64,000 bases of DNA. Origin: Glandiceps talaboti (lineage: Eukaryota; Hemichordata; Enteropneusta; Spengelidae). The position numbers were made by a program, and so were the translations under genes. The notes beneath the pieces were generated by a model. That model ran no database searches, had not been told where the DNA came from, and was given only the letters and a program-made list of their open reading frames with translations. Where the stretch lies: assembly GCF_964340395.1 (NCBI RefSeq), contig NC_135551.1, positions 6,760,463-6,824,462 on the forward strand, written 5' to 3'. Shown here in pieces: positions 24,004 to 43,338 of the stretch (position 1 is the stretch's first letter; every line of letters begins with the position of its first letter).

Positions 24004-25842
24004 GAGATTAGCACTGACAACACACGCTCCGCGAACTCCAGCAAAAAGGCATGGTGGGGTATATAGAGACTTGTCAGAGTTGTCGGAGCTACTGTGCATG
24101 TACATATAAGTTCCACGTATTCTCAATTTATTTCGTGCTGGATAGAAAACAGTCAGTATAGTCCTTGTGTTCTCCAGTGTATAGCCGATGGATTGGATAG
24201 TGAGAGTCATGATATGTGTGATACATTGTAGTTTATACACCAGAACTGAATTTTAGACGGATCCCGTCGGCATCTTCAGAGAAAGCATCACGCGGGTACC
24301 ACAATAAACTGAAAACGTAACGACTATAAGCATAACTATAAGTTTTAATTTACATGGAACTACGGTCATATTTGATAAGCTTATCCCCCACTTCCACATA
24401 TGGTCTCATACCCCTTGGTCAGCGAACAGCCAATCATGTTCATGTCCGGACATACGAGTTATAAATGGGGCGGTCATATGGGTTAAGTTAGGGTGGAATA
24501 TAATATATGGAAAAAGTCTGATTGATACTGGCTGTGATGGGTAGTAGAGCATTTTTTAATTGTCAAAAACAGGGTTGGGGCCGAATGATATGATTCAAAA
24601 CGTCATGATTTTCTGGTATATCTTTGTTGTCATGTTGTGTGTCCAGTTGAGGATGGCTGTCTTTGACTGGCAAGTTAAGCTACAACAGTAAGTGACTGAC
24701 TTTGAAAGCAAAAAAAAAGTGGAAGAACATTGGTGTTAGTTAAAAAACTATTGTTATTAAATATAAACAAGTAAACACAGCAAAACAATTGAGAGTCGGT
24801 ACGGAAAGGAACAGATGACCACAGGAAGGTGTTCAGCTGTTCTTCATTGTTCTTTGCAATTTGACGACCGGGCGAGGCCTTGAGTAAGTCCAGAAGTTCG
24901 AGCAGTCAGTACGTCGCCATTGATAAGGCCGAATGTTTTTGGCAGTATATTAGGTTGTCATTGAGTAGCTAGCTGTTTATCAGTAAGCTTAAGTCTCGAC
25001 AAACGTTTGTAGTCGTTTAGGTGTGAGCCATTCACTGGTAATGACTGACATTTTTCCCTACTTGGTCGCAACCTCACCTACAAATTAATTGTATATGGTA
25101 TTAATTGTATTAACTGTCATACTCTACTGCTTTTCTACCACTAAGACTGTCCCCTGGCGTAAGGACAAGCAATGTGCATTGTCAAAAGTGATTCTCACGT
25201 GACCCCTTCGCAGGTGGCAAGAAATGAACAGAAATCAATAAACCCATACCTTGATTGACATTACCCACTATACAAAGAAGAAGTTGAAATAATTGAACTT
25301 GAAATGCCTTTTGCAGGCCGATAATGTAGGACAAAGAGGACGTAGTGCTGTTACTTTCTACTACGCAAAAACCACAGACAACTAACACAACAACACTGTA
25401 ATACTTATGCCGGTAGGATTTAAATAGATTGCTGTGTGAAAATTTCAGCTAATGACCAATTTGCACTTCAGTAAAATTGGTATCGCTGAAACGCGATACA
25501 AAAAATACAAATAATACCTCTACCTATTGGTTTTGTTAAAAACAGAATGTCATCTTTGCATGGAAGGTGGTAATGTCGGCAACTTAAAGCTAAAAAAATG
25601 AGAATATAAAACGAAGTGAGGGCAGTTAACAATCACCACATTGTAAGTGTCAAAGAGATGACACCTTCCTATAACCCCCACCTTGCTTGCTACGAAGTTC
25701 ACAACCTTGTAGATAATCTTTGAAGTTTCGCAGTTGTACTTCTAAGAGGGTGAGGGACTGGTATGTGAGTAATGGTCAACAATAGCAACACAGATTCAAA
25801 ACTGATAACATTGAATATTCGAGGTAGCCTACCTCCATTTTT
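24004..25842. other. Noncoding stretch
   Basis: No gene or RNA recognised. A GACGG-type inverted repeat next to a CTGAAGA string (minus strand, about 24248-24282) was examined as a ribozyme and rejected. Confidence 0.4.
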
Positions 25843-25851
25843 GAACAAACC

Positions 25852-25884
25852 ATGGAGGTAGGAACACGTCTTTTCTACCTCCAT
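25852..25884. mobile_element. Micro hairpin insertion (33 bp) with perfect 9-bp duplication
   Basis: ATGGAGGTAG...CTACCTCCAT flanked by GAACAAACC at 25843-25851 and 25885-25893. The block immediately to the left (GAGGTAGCCTACCTCCATTTTTGAACAAA, in pieces) is itself hairpin-like, and a related sequence lies at 27655-27720. Confidence 0.65.
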
Positions 25885-25893
25885 GAACAAACC

Positions 25894-27982
25894 GATGTGT
25901 CTTTAATGGGCAATCGTCCTTGAATCATCAACTATACACTCACAGTCGCAGTTTTCAAACAGACTTCATTTGATTTTCGGATACCGGCTCAGCCAACAAC
26001 TTTCGCTGTTTTCTTCGGATATATTGTCATGCTCAGGCATTCGTACAAAAGATTCAACACTAATGTTGTGGTATATCGGTTTTGCGAGAACTAATATCGG
26101 CGATCACATACTAGTAGTTGTCAGTGTTTTCGCTAAAGCAAAATACACGGAGATGGTTCAAAATCACTTGACTATAATTTCACTCTTATTTAAATCTACA
26201 AATATCTCATTAATATTTTCTCCCAGCTTACTTCAAACTATATGACATTTTCCATGAAAAAAAGGTGCGTATCTGGAGCAAAGAAGTGTTTCAGATATCA
26301 GAGTGTTCACGTTTGCGTGACCAAGACATGGACTGGCAAGCGGCGCCATGAATTGTGATCGAATCCCAGGGACGTACGGATCGGTAGTAGATCAGTGTTC
26401 ATGATAATTCATTTGCGTGTTCAATTACTAAGTCATCGATGTAGGGTTATAAATTCAGTGACTACACCATCAACAAAGTTACTTCTTACTATAAATCCTG
26501 TTGAAAAAGACCCTAGGAAAATGTCTAAGCAACAATGACGGGTGTTACTTTTTTGCAGTGTTTATCCAAATAGTAATCGTCGAATAACGTGACCCTGGCT
26601 GAAAACTGCGACAGTGAATGTACCATAAATTCCCAAAACAGACTGACCAGAACAGACATATTGACACAAAAAAAGTGTGCAAGTTTACATCTTTTGACAG
26701 GTTTGGTTGGGGTCACCTCCATCGGCTAATGGTCGAAATCGTCATTGTAAAATATTTTTAATTACCCTCAACTACAAATCAGCGTATCATTGACGATCAT
26801 TTCAATCGTAAGTGTTTAGAACTGATTCAGAAGTAAAACGTAGAATTATTAATGACAATGGTATGCAAAGTTTTGTTGTTTAACAATCATCAGCGATTTG
26901 GCATGTTTGCACAAACCACAGATACTTGTTAGTGCATACACTTTTGATACTTCTATTCTATAAGGTAAAGGCTAAATTTAAAAAGACATGATCCCAGTAT
27001 TAACTTTTTTGTTGCGGCTATATTTCCTAAGTGAGGTGTGCCAAAGAAAGTTTTCCCATGATACTTTGCGCCAGTGCGACTTTTTGACATTGTACGTTCG
27101 ACGTTCCCAATGAGTAAATGAAATTTTATCGAGAAGTCTATTCATATTTGTTTATGACAGCAAGATATTTTCAATTTTCTGTTTTTGGTCATTTTTGGGG
27201 TCAAAAACTGTCATTTGTTTTGTAAATAAAAGAATTCAAAGTAAAAATGAATGACAGCCTCAAAACTAATCGATTGAATGGGCTGACATTTGGTGTGCAG
27301 GTATGTTAGAGTATCTGGATGAAGAATTCTTCAAGAAAATTTGAAGATGACATTGATATGCAAATACGTCTAAAACGTGCTGTGTAGTATCATATTATAG
27401 CCATGTTATTTTACAATACTCGTGAGAAAGTAGAATTTATTGGTGAAGTAAAGTTGCTCATACACCTAAGAAAATTTGACTACACTTGAATACATAATGA
27501 GCAAATGAAATGATCACAACAATCACATATCTTTGTAATATTATGACTATACAAGATCTAATACAGGGACGAATATTATCAAATAATGCCCTCGGCGTAA
27601 CTCAGAAATAAATGTAGATGCGCTGTACCATGCAGTTACGATCAGCGGTTTTGAACTATGGAGGTAGGAAGGAAGGAGGTATGAAGGATTATAGTCCTAC
27701 CACCATTTCTGAACAAAATCGTTGTCCTTGAATTGGAATGGTATGCTTTTAATACAAAAGTTGCACAAAAATATGTTCTTGCTTTCAAAAGTTTTAGAAT
27801 TAACACCATGATTTCACCGTCGCCCATACTGAGGTTTCCCTGCATCTATTGCTATGGATTTTGTTGGTGGGACTTTGCTGTACTGTATGAACACTTGTTC
27901 AGACTCAGGCCACTAAAACACAATTGCAAAAAAAACGTAAAGACACGAAGTATCGTTTTGCACAACGTTCGGCTTGAAGCAG
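25894..27982. other. Noncoding stretch
   Basis: No gene seen. 27655-27720 holds a looser hairpin (CTATGGAGGTAGGA ... TCCTACCACCAT) followed by TTTCTGAACAAAA, related to the 25830-25893 region. Confidence 0.4.
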
Positions 27983-27991
27983 GCTTGAAGG

Positions 27992-28139
27992 TAGTCTTGC
28001 TGCTAGACGTTCGGGCTTTCTTTCGATGCTATAACTATAAGCGAACGAAGTTCGCATGTGATGTTCCTTCCTCGATAGCGTTGTTCGGCTGTGTGTCGTA
28101 TTTTATCGGAAGAACATCCGAGGGCTAGCTGATAGACTA
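27992..28139. mobile_element. MITE, copy 2 (148 bp, 9-bp target duplication)
   Basis: Same ends as copy 1 at 15751-15917 and near-identical, with an internal deletion of about 19 bp. Flanked by GCTTGAAGG at 27983-27991 and 28140-28148. High identity between copies implies recent activity of its unseen transposase source. Confidence 0.88.
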
Positions 28140-28148
28140 GCTTGAAGG

Positions 28149-29678
28149 GTAACCATGCATGACAGTGAAGAGATGTTTAGAGCCCCAGCCGCATTCACAC
28201 CTAAAACAAAAAGCGATTCTAGTCTGTTCCTATTATAGTGGTCTGAGGTTCAGATCAAAGTGCCACATTCATCCACAGCATAAAATCATAGACCCTAGAC
28301 GACTGGCGTACCCAGTTAAATCCGATACACAGTTTGTAAAAGTCAGTTTTAAACCATAATTACTACACCTCTTTATCTTCTCGGCAAGAACATGCAGTTC
28401 TGCAATCCAACGTGAGGACCTCTCACCAACTTTCAGATCACTTCACATTGGGAACGTTGGTGAGAGTTCTACTAATATAATTCTGACAGGCAAAAAATAT
28501 AGCCTTTCCGAGTTAAAATCCGAGGTTTAAATCCTGATATCTGAAAATTCCTAATCAACCCAGATTACATTGAATAAAAAATAAGTCTAACCAACAATTT
28601 ATGATTGTTCAGTCCCGAAACTTGCTATTATCCATACACTGTATACAAAGCTAAATACACGGTGATTGGTGTATCGCACTCCTTGACTGAGTGAGTCGGA
28701 AAAAAATAGGTAGACTCACTTGTCATAAATCGATTTATAAATCCACAACGGCACTGTGACAACTAAAGCAGTCCCTTTACAGACCATTTTCCTTTAGAAG
28801 TAGGCTAAAACAATGCTGAACGACAGGCAGTCCAAGGTATGCAAAACCATAAGCGAGCGCGTACTCACGATGCTAGATTAACACACTATTTTACCTGCGC
28901 ATTGCAGACGCACAGTAAAAAGACCAGTTTTCAACATTAATGCAGGAAATACAAAGCTAACAATTTAAAATTGTATAAAATGTAAGAAAACAAAAAAACA
29001 GGCGACAGTCAGAGCAGGCATGAACTTCGATTTACAATACCATTATTATGTTCTTGCATTTTGGGGCTAATGAAGTCATAGAGACTAGAGTGGGCGAGTT
29101 TCATCACAGTTAGTATAATCAATGGCACCGTGATAATTCTGACTTTCACTTGAAACTGGACCAGAACCGTCTAGGTCGGATCAATTCAACGGCGACGCCA
29201 CCAAATATACACCGTGAATTCATCTTCGGTCGCATCGATTTGAACAATCATGTCTGTCATTGTTGTCCTCTTTGACTAACATCGAATGTATTTATCATTG
29301 TAGAATGTAGACCTTTACGCTGTTTGACCGACTATTGAAGTATAACCCACATAGGTGATATTTCATTGACCTACATGGAAATGCTTGTAAATACTTTTTG
29401 CAAGTAGTAGTAGCTCAGACCACTCTAGTATTTTAGTGGTCTGGGGTAGTATTAAGAATTTTTGCTAACGTTTACATGCTAGCGTAGTTGTACATGTACG
29501 TATACATGTCAGTTCGTATATATGTACATGTCAACTGACATGTACATTAAATGTAGCTCTCATCATATCATACATGTGTGTAACCCTTTTCTTCTGCACC
29601 CTCCCCTCCGCCTTCATGTGGTCAAACACAGACAACTAACTAACTAGTGTACACGCCTTGAATCACATGCAAGCGAGA
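28149..29678. other. Noncoding stretch
   Basis: No gene recognised. A hairpin CTCAGACCACT...AGTGGTCTGGGG lies at about 29412-29446. Confidence 0.4.
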
Positions 29679-29938
29679 TAGATTTGAATATTCATTTGTT
29701 TACTGCCCGGTTATCGGGGTGAACTCATGAATATATTCTGAACTAAATGCAAATGTATTCAAATCACTTCCGACTCGCAATCTGAACTATTTTTCAGATC
29801 GAGTATAATCCGATTAGACAGGCGCTAATGGGAAAGTACAGAAACGTCCACCTCATCAGCATAATAGTACAGAATTGAACTCAATCTGAACTATAGTACG
29901 GAAAATGACGTATTCTGTACTAAAATCCCTACTAGTGT
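29679..29938 (-). repeat. PLE terminal repeat, inverted copy 2
   Basis: Reverse complement of 1269-1528 over 260 bp. In the minus orientation of PLE copy B it directly follows the coding region and supplies the last 15 or so codons and the stop at 29891. Confidence 0.9.
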
Positions 29939-30766
29939 GAGAACTGACCAGTGTACGTCGTAATTAATGTTGCTGTCTTTTAGGTGCCAAATGTATTTAC
30001 TGAGTGCAGTGTCTTTCTTCTTGTGATCAAGTTTAAATGAAGACTTGTGGTTGTTAAACCTGCTTTTGAATTCTGTGTCACTAACGCCTATGTATGATTT
30101 GTGATCTTGGTTAGTGGTGACTGTTGCTTTGTAAACAACGCTTTTTATGAGGCATTTTCCTGCGAGAGGGCACTCCTTTGGTTTTCTGCAGTTACAGGTA
30201 TTTTGTTGTGTTTGCTTAGCTTTTGAAAGTATGGCTTTATTATGACCGCTGATTAATTTACCCATGTTGTCCATGCAACTATAGCTCACTTTAGTATTAT
30301 TACGGTTGAAGATTTTATGCAGTACACTGGATATAGGGAAATGCTTGTCGATGAGGTTGAGAAATTTTCTATCGATGTTTGTTGAAACGTGTTTACTGTA
30401 AGGTGGGTTGAACCAAGTTATATTACGGCTGCGATTCCGCTTGCGTTGAGTGTGTCTTGTTTGGTCAAATTTGAGGGTGTGATTATATCCTGCTTCATTG
30501 AGTGCATCTTGGTAGGATGATGTAGTGGCGCCGAATAGTTGTTCATCACTGGAAATGTTGGATAGTCGTTGGTTTACCGAGCTGGGTATGGTCTTAATTA
30601 TGGCTTTAGGATGGTTTGATTTCTTGTTGACGTAGTGGGTGGTGTTATTTGGTTTTGTGTACGGTCGGTATGACTCGTCACGCAAGTTGAAAGTGACATC
30701 AAGGAAGTTGACAATTTTGTACACTAGTCTAGAAGAGTTACAGAAAATAACTAAATAAAGAACACA
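29939..30766 (-). pseudogene. Penelope-like RT C-terminus with GIY-YIG domain, copy B (truncated at both ends)
   Basis: The frame is open from the stop at 30767-30769 to 29891. Recognisable from about 30715: VNFLDVTFNL (end of the RT palm/thumb), PYTKPNN and YVNKKSNHPKAIIKTIP, then a basic stretch (HTQRKRNRSRNITWFNPPYS), a Cys linker CNC...CPLAGKC (C177, C179, C185, C191 counting from 30724), and a GIY-YIG endonuclease VVYKATV...SYIGVS...FKSRFNNHKSSF. The RT catalytic part is missing upstream. The expected tail after the GIY-YIG core is replaced by the terminal repeat from 29938 on. The endonuclease nicks target DNA in intact elements; this copy cannot be autonomous. Confidence 0.85.
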
Positions 30767-30769
30767 TCA

Positions 30770-31131
30770 AGACAAAATAACGAAGCAAATGAATATGGTA
30801 GTAATAGCTTTGTCGAACATCATGTTATTCTATTCATTATCGACTCGGATTTTGATTGCCGAGTTTAAAGATGTAAGTAATAAATGGTAATAAAGGGAAG
30901 GGGAGTCCGAACACCATCAATATTAACTAAGTGTATGACATTTTGTTTACCATATAACCTACTATGGGTTGTTAGATCAAGTTTTTTAATAAGTGGAAGC
31001 ATTTTTCAAGGCTGGTTCAAACTTGATTATTTTGTTTGGCATAATAAATTGGTTGAAATGTCAGTTAGCCAAGTGACAGGTTTGCCAAGGTTATTGACCC
31101 TGCACTGCACACCAAAATTCAGATCTGGAAC
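30770..31131. other. Noncoding stretch
   Basis: No feature; searched without success for the missing C-terminal exons of the fibrinogen-domain gene. Confidence 0.4.

Positions 31132-31222
<91 letters not shown>
31132..31222. repeat. (AC)n(AT)n compound microsatellite
   Basis: AC dinucleotides to about 31164, then AT dinucleotides to 31222. Confidence 0.97.
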
Positions 31223-31225
<3 letters not shown>

Positions 31226-31309
31226 GTATATATATATACAGACAATAGTGATGATATTTCTATTGTCTACACTCTATATAATCAGCACACCCAGAGAGTA
31301 GAAACCAGA

Positions 31310-31352
31310 GTTGTCTGATGATCGCACAGTGCGTGAAACTCTGAGTTACAAC
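31310..31352 (+). ncRNA. Hammerhead ribozyme fold (type I, minimal stem III), copy 3
   Basis: Plus strand: stem I GTTGT, core CTGATGA (31315-31321), stem II CGCA-CAG-TGCG flanked by U·U, core GAA, stem III ACT-CTG-AGT, cleavage nucleotide U after GU, stem I partner ACAAC (5 Watson-Crick pairs). Relative to the 16975 copy, stem I changes from GTCGT/ACGGC to GTTGT/ACAAC and stem II lengthens by one pair, keeping pairing. Confidence 0.8.
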
Positions 31353-31436
31353 CAAGAAAGAGTTCCAGTACTACCAAAACTACTGCGCTCTGCCACTGCG
31401 GTATAGAGCACTGTCTTAGCAGATTGATACTCACCG
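31353..31436 (+). repeat. Body of hammerhead-bearing short element, copy 3
   Basis: The last 53 bases (about 31383-31435) are the reverse complement of 32721-32773 and 32819-32871. Contains a GCTCT...AGAGC hairpin also found after copy 2. Confidence 0.7.
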
Positions 31437-31647
31437 ATTGTAACGTGCGGACAATATTTGCGATGGGGAAACATTTATGTAATCTCCAATGCATTCTTCC
31501 AATATTTCACTAGAGTATGTTCGTACTGCTATATGTGGGCAAGTGAATAAAACATTACATTTTGGTATGACGTGATTAAATACCTTATAATAACAGTTCT
31601 AACTATAATAATATAATATAATAATAAATAAAATAATGTTATCTCAC

Positions 31648-35458
<3,811 letters not shown>

Positions 35459-36195
35459 TGTAACTGACCTTCAGCTAATATCTGGAAATAAGTCATATTG
35501 AAAAAAACACTTTGATCCAAAATGCCCAAAATTAATAAGAGCCCTGGTATCGGACAACATGAGAAATAATTTAGCCCCGTCAAAGCTCAATTTAACAACA
35601 ACGGCCTATAAATAGCATGTTGCAGAAGAGGTTTTCACGAAAAGTATGGTGATATCATGGATAGCTTTACTAACCTTGCATGAAATGTTAGGTGTAAGAA
35701 TTGAAATATACATGATACTAGTAGTCATTTGTTTAATAGAGTGATTCTGGTGTGTCGGGCAAGATGAAATGATACATAGTCAAGAGTATTTCTTTCTGAT
35801 GAATTGCGAATCTATTATCATCTATTATTAAGATGACATAGAAAGAATGTTTCAGTGTATTTGTAAGGCTCGTTTTCAATACATCTTTCCATATAACACA
35901 GGTAGGTATGCAAAAAAAAACCATGATACCATATACTACTTTTATGGCGTGAACAATGGAAAAGTCTAACAACTCTTATTTTGCCAAAGAAATTTAAATT
36001 ATCTCTTCATCAAACAAATCGGGCATACAGCACCACGCCTCTAGATTTGAAAATCTTTGCTTTGAAGTTATCAGTAAAACGCCAACAGCTTATGTCGCTA
36101 GAAAGAACCTGAAAATCCGTAATTTTCAGCGGGGATCTCAACATATGCCAGTACAGAGTCTCTGAACGTAACTGAGTAAAAACCCTGGAACTCAC

Positions 36196-36275
36196 CATAC
36201 ACCAGTATCTGCTGAGGGAAACGTTGATTGCCTCTAACAAGTCAATGATCAACGTTGTCACTTCTCAACTTATAA
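36196..36275 (-). promoter_or_regulatory. Candidate TATA promoter and 5' UTR exon of the FReD gene
   Basis: Minus strand CCTTTATAAGTT (TATA-like core at 36274-36269) lies about 30 bases before a presumed start near 36240, and a strong donor ATG|GTGAGTTC follows with the exon end at 36196. Splicing to 35481 would give a compact leader. Inferred from spacing and splice signals only. Confidence 0.4.
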
Positions 36276-36279
36276 AGGG

Positions 36280-38340
<2,061 letters not shown>

Positions 38341-38628
38341 TATTATATATGTCCAAAATACACAATGACCATGCGCTCGTTCTCGATTACTTTTGAAAAA
38401 TCATTTTTTTTTAATTTCCCACTCGATGATTAAAACAAGTGAGCAAAATAAAAAAAATGATACGTAAACGGGTGTAATATACATTTTTTGTAATCTCTAA
38501 CGGATGTTGATATAGACGATGCTAGGTATATATGCGGAAGGGCATGGCAAATGCTAATTCATTGGTTACGCAGAAAGTATTGGATTTACCTTCCATCTGA
38601 ACCATTTGGCTTTGCATCGTTGTACAGT

Positions 38629-39035
38629 ATTGTATTTTTATCTATACATACTAAGTACAGTCTTTAGTGAAAAAGGCATACATAGGAATTGCAGAGAGCA
38701 GCTTGTCATGGAGATGACAATACAACTTATTTTATCTCTATAGATACAGCTCAGATTGATTGAGTCGATTGTATTTTTACTGTAACATTTGTGTTGCAAG
38801 CAGTTAATGTTATTTAAAGGCATCCCGTACGTTATATAATATTGTATTTTTTCTATACACACTCTGTACAGCGTGTAGCAAAAGAGCATACATATGAATT
38901 GCAGAGAGCAGCTTGCCATGGAGATGACAATACACTTATATACAGTTCGTGATTGATTGGGTCGATTGTGTTTTTATTGCAACATTTGTGTTGGTAGAAG
39001 TTAATGTTCTTTTAAAATCAGCCCATATCAACTAT
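38629..39035 (+). repeat. Imperfect tandem duplication, period about 212 bp
   Basis: 38629-38823 and 38841-39030 share ATTGTATTTTT, GAATTGCAGAGAGCAGCTTG, CATGGAGATGACAATACA, GTCGATTGT, AACATTTGTGTTG and GTTAATGTT in order, with scattered substitutions and small indels. Confidence 0.85.
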
Positions 39036-40259
39036 ACTTATCAAGAATAACAATGGAATTTTTAGCTGTGTGTCTATTCGTTTTTCCCCCTGAAATTTTG
39101 TAAGACAGTGTATATCTGAGTGATGTGCCAATTGATCATTTTTTAGAATTGTTGAAAGTACAATGTGCACTCCTGAAAACATTAAAACATTTAATGAAGT
39201 TATGAAAATTAATTTTATCCCTTATATTTAAATTCTCCATTCAGTCACATTTGAGGGGGCTACGTTTTCTCTTAAGTCATAATCATTAAGCTTTTAACCC
39301 TTTCCCCTCTCGTACTCTCTTGCTTTGTTTTCAAACTACTGTTGTTTTTGAAAGCAAGAAGAATATAGTACGAAATTACTATGCAACATTGCAACATATT
39401 ATGTAAACGGTGTTCATTGCGTGACCGTATGCGCAAATGCGTTTCCTGTAAACGTATATCTCATCCATATGGCTCAGTAATTTTCTTCTAAAGCTTTTTA
39501 ATATATGACATTATATGGGCGTAAATATCAATCAAGGATATTTGTAACAAAAATATTAGAAATTGTTAATATTTCGTTTTTAAGGGCCCAGGGTTACGAT
39601 TAATATCACAAAAAGTTTGCTCTCCTTGGGTAAGCTGGATTCCGTTTCTGAAAGCCATCTTGCAGCAAACTATTGCAATATTAACATTTGATGTCACTTT
39701 TCTAATTCTACCATGACTGCCTGTCATTGTCTTGATGGTAGACCTTTAGAAATACTTCCTTCATCTCGGGTTGTCCGCGAAAAACTATGACAATTAGTCG
39801 TTCATGATGAACAAAACATTTGGAAATGTCTACAGAACGCGACCGTGGTTTCTTTACAAGCCGAGGGGTTCCAGTGAATGATGATAATGTGTTTGTTATT
39901 TGCGTTTTAACAACTTTGATAGTCTCCTTCTGTGAGAAGAAAGCTACCACCACATGGAATCAACACCTTTAATTGTGAACATCTAGGTCCTAACATTATT
40001 TTTCGGCTAGCAGCTTAAGTTTGAAATCACTCGAAAATGTATCTACTGAGTGCTCATAAAGTTGTTTTAGGTTGTTCGCAGAAGTGTTTTGCAATGCTGG
40101 TATGATCTGAAATTGTTGTGTCATTTACTGTCACTGGGAAACTGTTGCAACTCTATTTTTTTCCACAAAGATTCTTATTGCGCCTGAAAAGGAGATTGAG
40201 AGGCATTTAGAACTTTCAATGAAGTAATGTTTTAGAAATTCTACATGTCGTCATCATTG

Positions 40260-40303
<44 letters not shown>

Positions 40304-43300
40304 TCAATTCTCTCCCGAATCTTACTATAAAATCGTCTACATCGTGTGAACAATCTTTAACAAAAGTAAGATGATGAAGATAATGCGTGTGCATAGTCAA
40401 AATGTGTATGGCAAGGAAATTCACGGTGATTCAAGAGAGTTGTAGAGATGAGACCAAATGCAAGTTGTTTGCAGCCGGCCAGAGGTGAGGAAAGGTCTTT
40501 TCAAGTCTGTGAGTAGTGAGTAGACAATTTCTTCAAAGGTTTATTTTCGTAAGAAATTCGGTCACAGAAGAAAGTAAATGTGTCCAGCATTTGCGAACAT
40601 AATGTTGAAACAACGTGGTTGATGAGGCAATGTAAGAAGTTCGTGGTCATGGAGAAATGGTTGTAAGAATGTGACGAAATTACCATGGCATCAACTTTTG
40701 GGTCACCCCACTTGCAAGCGCTTTGCTAACTGTTCTAATCAAACGCATCATCCCTGGTTCTTAAAGCTTGCTTATTTGAATTTCTCATCTTCTTAACTTC
40801 CTCTGCCAAGTGGACCAGAGTATGGAGCATGGGTACTGAAGAAATGGTTTAGTTGGTTGATTGCTGCACATATGTTGTCATCTAATAAAAATTTTTTTGG
40901 GAATAACCTCAAGCAAACTTCCTTACGGTATTCTTACAGAAGTTGGTTGAAATTCACTCCTGCTGCAGATCCATTGTATTAAGTATGTTTGTAATTATTT
41001 GTTTTGATTACTGAACATGTTGTGTGGGTGCAAATGGCATCAGTGTCTTTAAGTATGGTTTTGAATGTATCACAATGTGTCGTGCGTTGATTTGGTGGCC
41101 ATGTATCTTAATCCCGTTCTGTAATGCTTGTCTTGTCATGTATTGGCTGCATATGCATCAGATTTCTTACCCCGGCGATTTACTGGTTGCCTCTGTGTGT
41201 AGTGTGCTCCTTGTTTTATTTTCTTCAGCGCCCAATTACTGGGGTGATAGAGTGACTCACTAAGCATCCCACTGAACTGTCCATTTTTGATGCAGACCAT
41301 ATTCTGCTTGCCAAATTGAGGCATGTGTCAATAACTGGACCAAAATGTTTGCTGAAATAAATGTTTATGAACATGTGTGTGTATGTTGTGAATTTCTGTA
41401 TTTATTAATCACAGAGATGTATGACATCACTCTTCTCATCTAAAAGCATTTGGCTTTCTTGTTTAAGGTCTGCTATTTTGATTTTCATAAGTTTTTTTCT
41501 TTAATGTACTATCATCACCACCAGCACCTTCCTCTAGATGTGCGCACTTTTTACGATAATAATCTTCTCTGTCGCCTGTACGTTTCAGTGCAAGTCCACT
41601 TGTCTCTTAAAAATTTGCTTCGACTGCGATTCCTTTCTTTGTCCTTTCAACTATATCTTCTTCCATTCAAACCACTGTTTGTTTTACGTACATATTCAGA
41701 TCAGTTAAAACTTTCTTCAAGATTGAATTTTCGTTCATGAATACAAGACTGTCTGTCAATTGCCAAATTGCTGCCTGTCACGTTTACCTGGTTCCTCTGG
41801 TGACTTCAGTAGTGCGTCGTTAAAATAAGTACTACTAAGGAAGGCTCCCAATGCTGCAGCTCCACTGGCCCTGCATTTGCTACTATTTTTATTTTCTTAA
41901 ACTTGTTAGGTGGACGTGGTAGTGATTTGTTATAATTACTTGGGTTGTCAGAATATGCGAATTGTTGACACTACTAACAATTACACAGTTTAGACTGTAG
42001 CCATTGGGAGGCCACGTTGATATCATTTTGTTGGATATTATTGTACACCACTTACATTCGTCCCTATTTTATCACAAATACTTGATATTTAGAAAGAAAA
42101 TAATACATACAAATGTTTCATCTATGACAAACCAGTGCTTCATCTTCCTTTACTTATGCTCAAACAGACATAGCATGTCTGTTTATTCACTGTCAATTAG
42201 GTAGTTAGGCAACAGCACAAGTACTGTTTACAATTTAAAAAAACAAACATACATTTTGAATGTAACAACATTAAGACAAATGTTGATATTTCAGTAAATG
42301 TGAAAGTCTTGAATAATGAAAGGACAATTTTTTTCAATGAAAATGGCTTACATAACTTTAAACTGTAAACATGTGAGCAATTAAGTGTTTGTTTTTTATT
42401 TTCTTAAGTATTTCAAGTGGGTACATGTTAGGGTGTATATTATTTTTAAACTGGACAAATGATCATTAGGTCAAATGCACGAGTGGTTGGATTGGTGTTA
42501 GTACATCAGTTGCAAACAGTAATGGAAGGGTAAACTTAAATCTTATGGGCAGATGTACCGCCATTTAATTGCATTTTCTGGATTTGTAAATACCTAATAT
42601 CAAGGATGATCATAAAATTGATTTTATTCACCTTTTATTTCAAGATGTGTAAGGTATTTAATTTGTAGACCAGTGGTTAGAGTCGCTGTCGAAATTACTA
42701 ATATCAACCCCATATGTAATACTAACCCAATATGTAATAACACCAAAATGCAAAATGTAATATTTACCCAACATGCAACAATGCCTTAACTCAATATGTA
42801 ACACTTATACCAGTAACGTGAAGGAAGTAAAAAGGGTATGATAAGTTAAATAAATGAATAAATAAATAAATAAATAACAAGATTTATAAATATATATGAT
42901 AAACAAAAAAACAAAACAAAAAAAAAGCTAACTAACTAAATAAATAAATATACTTACCTGCCCTATTTTCTACTCATGTTTTCGGAAACAGCATTCTTTT
43001 AGTTTTGCCTAATACTAATTCCATCTGAACTTAATCCGGATTGGAATAAAGCATTAATTTGAAAACATCAAACTTTGGCACGAACTATTCCTCTCGTCCC
43101 TCCGAATGATCTCCCTCACATACATCCAATTGTGTATGCCTGTGAAAAGAATATTAACCCACGCATTTAGACATCTGTTACTATTGGTAATTACCCATAG
43201 TCGTATTACTATCCCGCTACCTCTATCAAAGTCAAGACATGTTTGTCGCATGCTGTGGAAATCTTAGGTAATCAACCAATACAGCTAAACGTTAACTTCT

Positions 43301-43338
43301 GTAATCGTGTGTTATGTACAAAAATGAACCGAACGTAT
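39036..43338. other. Long noncoding stretch
   Basis: Contains a (GTC)n tract at 40259-40302 and an (AAAT)n tract near 42848-42877. Frames of up to 96 codons have no recognisable domain. No gene supported. Confidence 0.4.
40259..40302. repeat. (GTC)n trinucleotide microsatellite
   Basis: About 14 units of GTC; no frame around it looks coding. Confidence 0.95.

Noticed and set aside
24245-24290. CTGAAGA followed by GACGG-GAT-CCGTC on the minus strand
   Set aside because: The GAAA core reads TAAA and no stem I partner was found; at best a dead relic.
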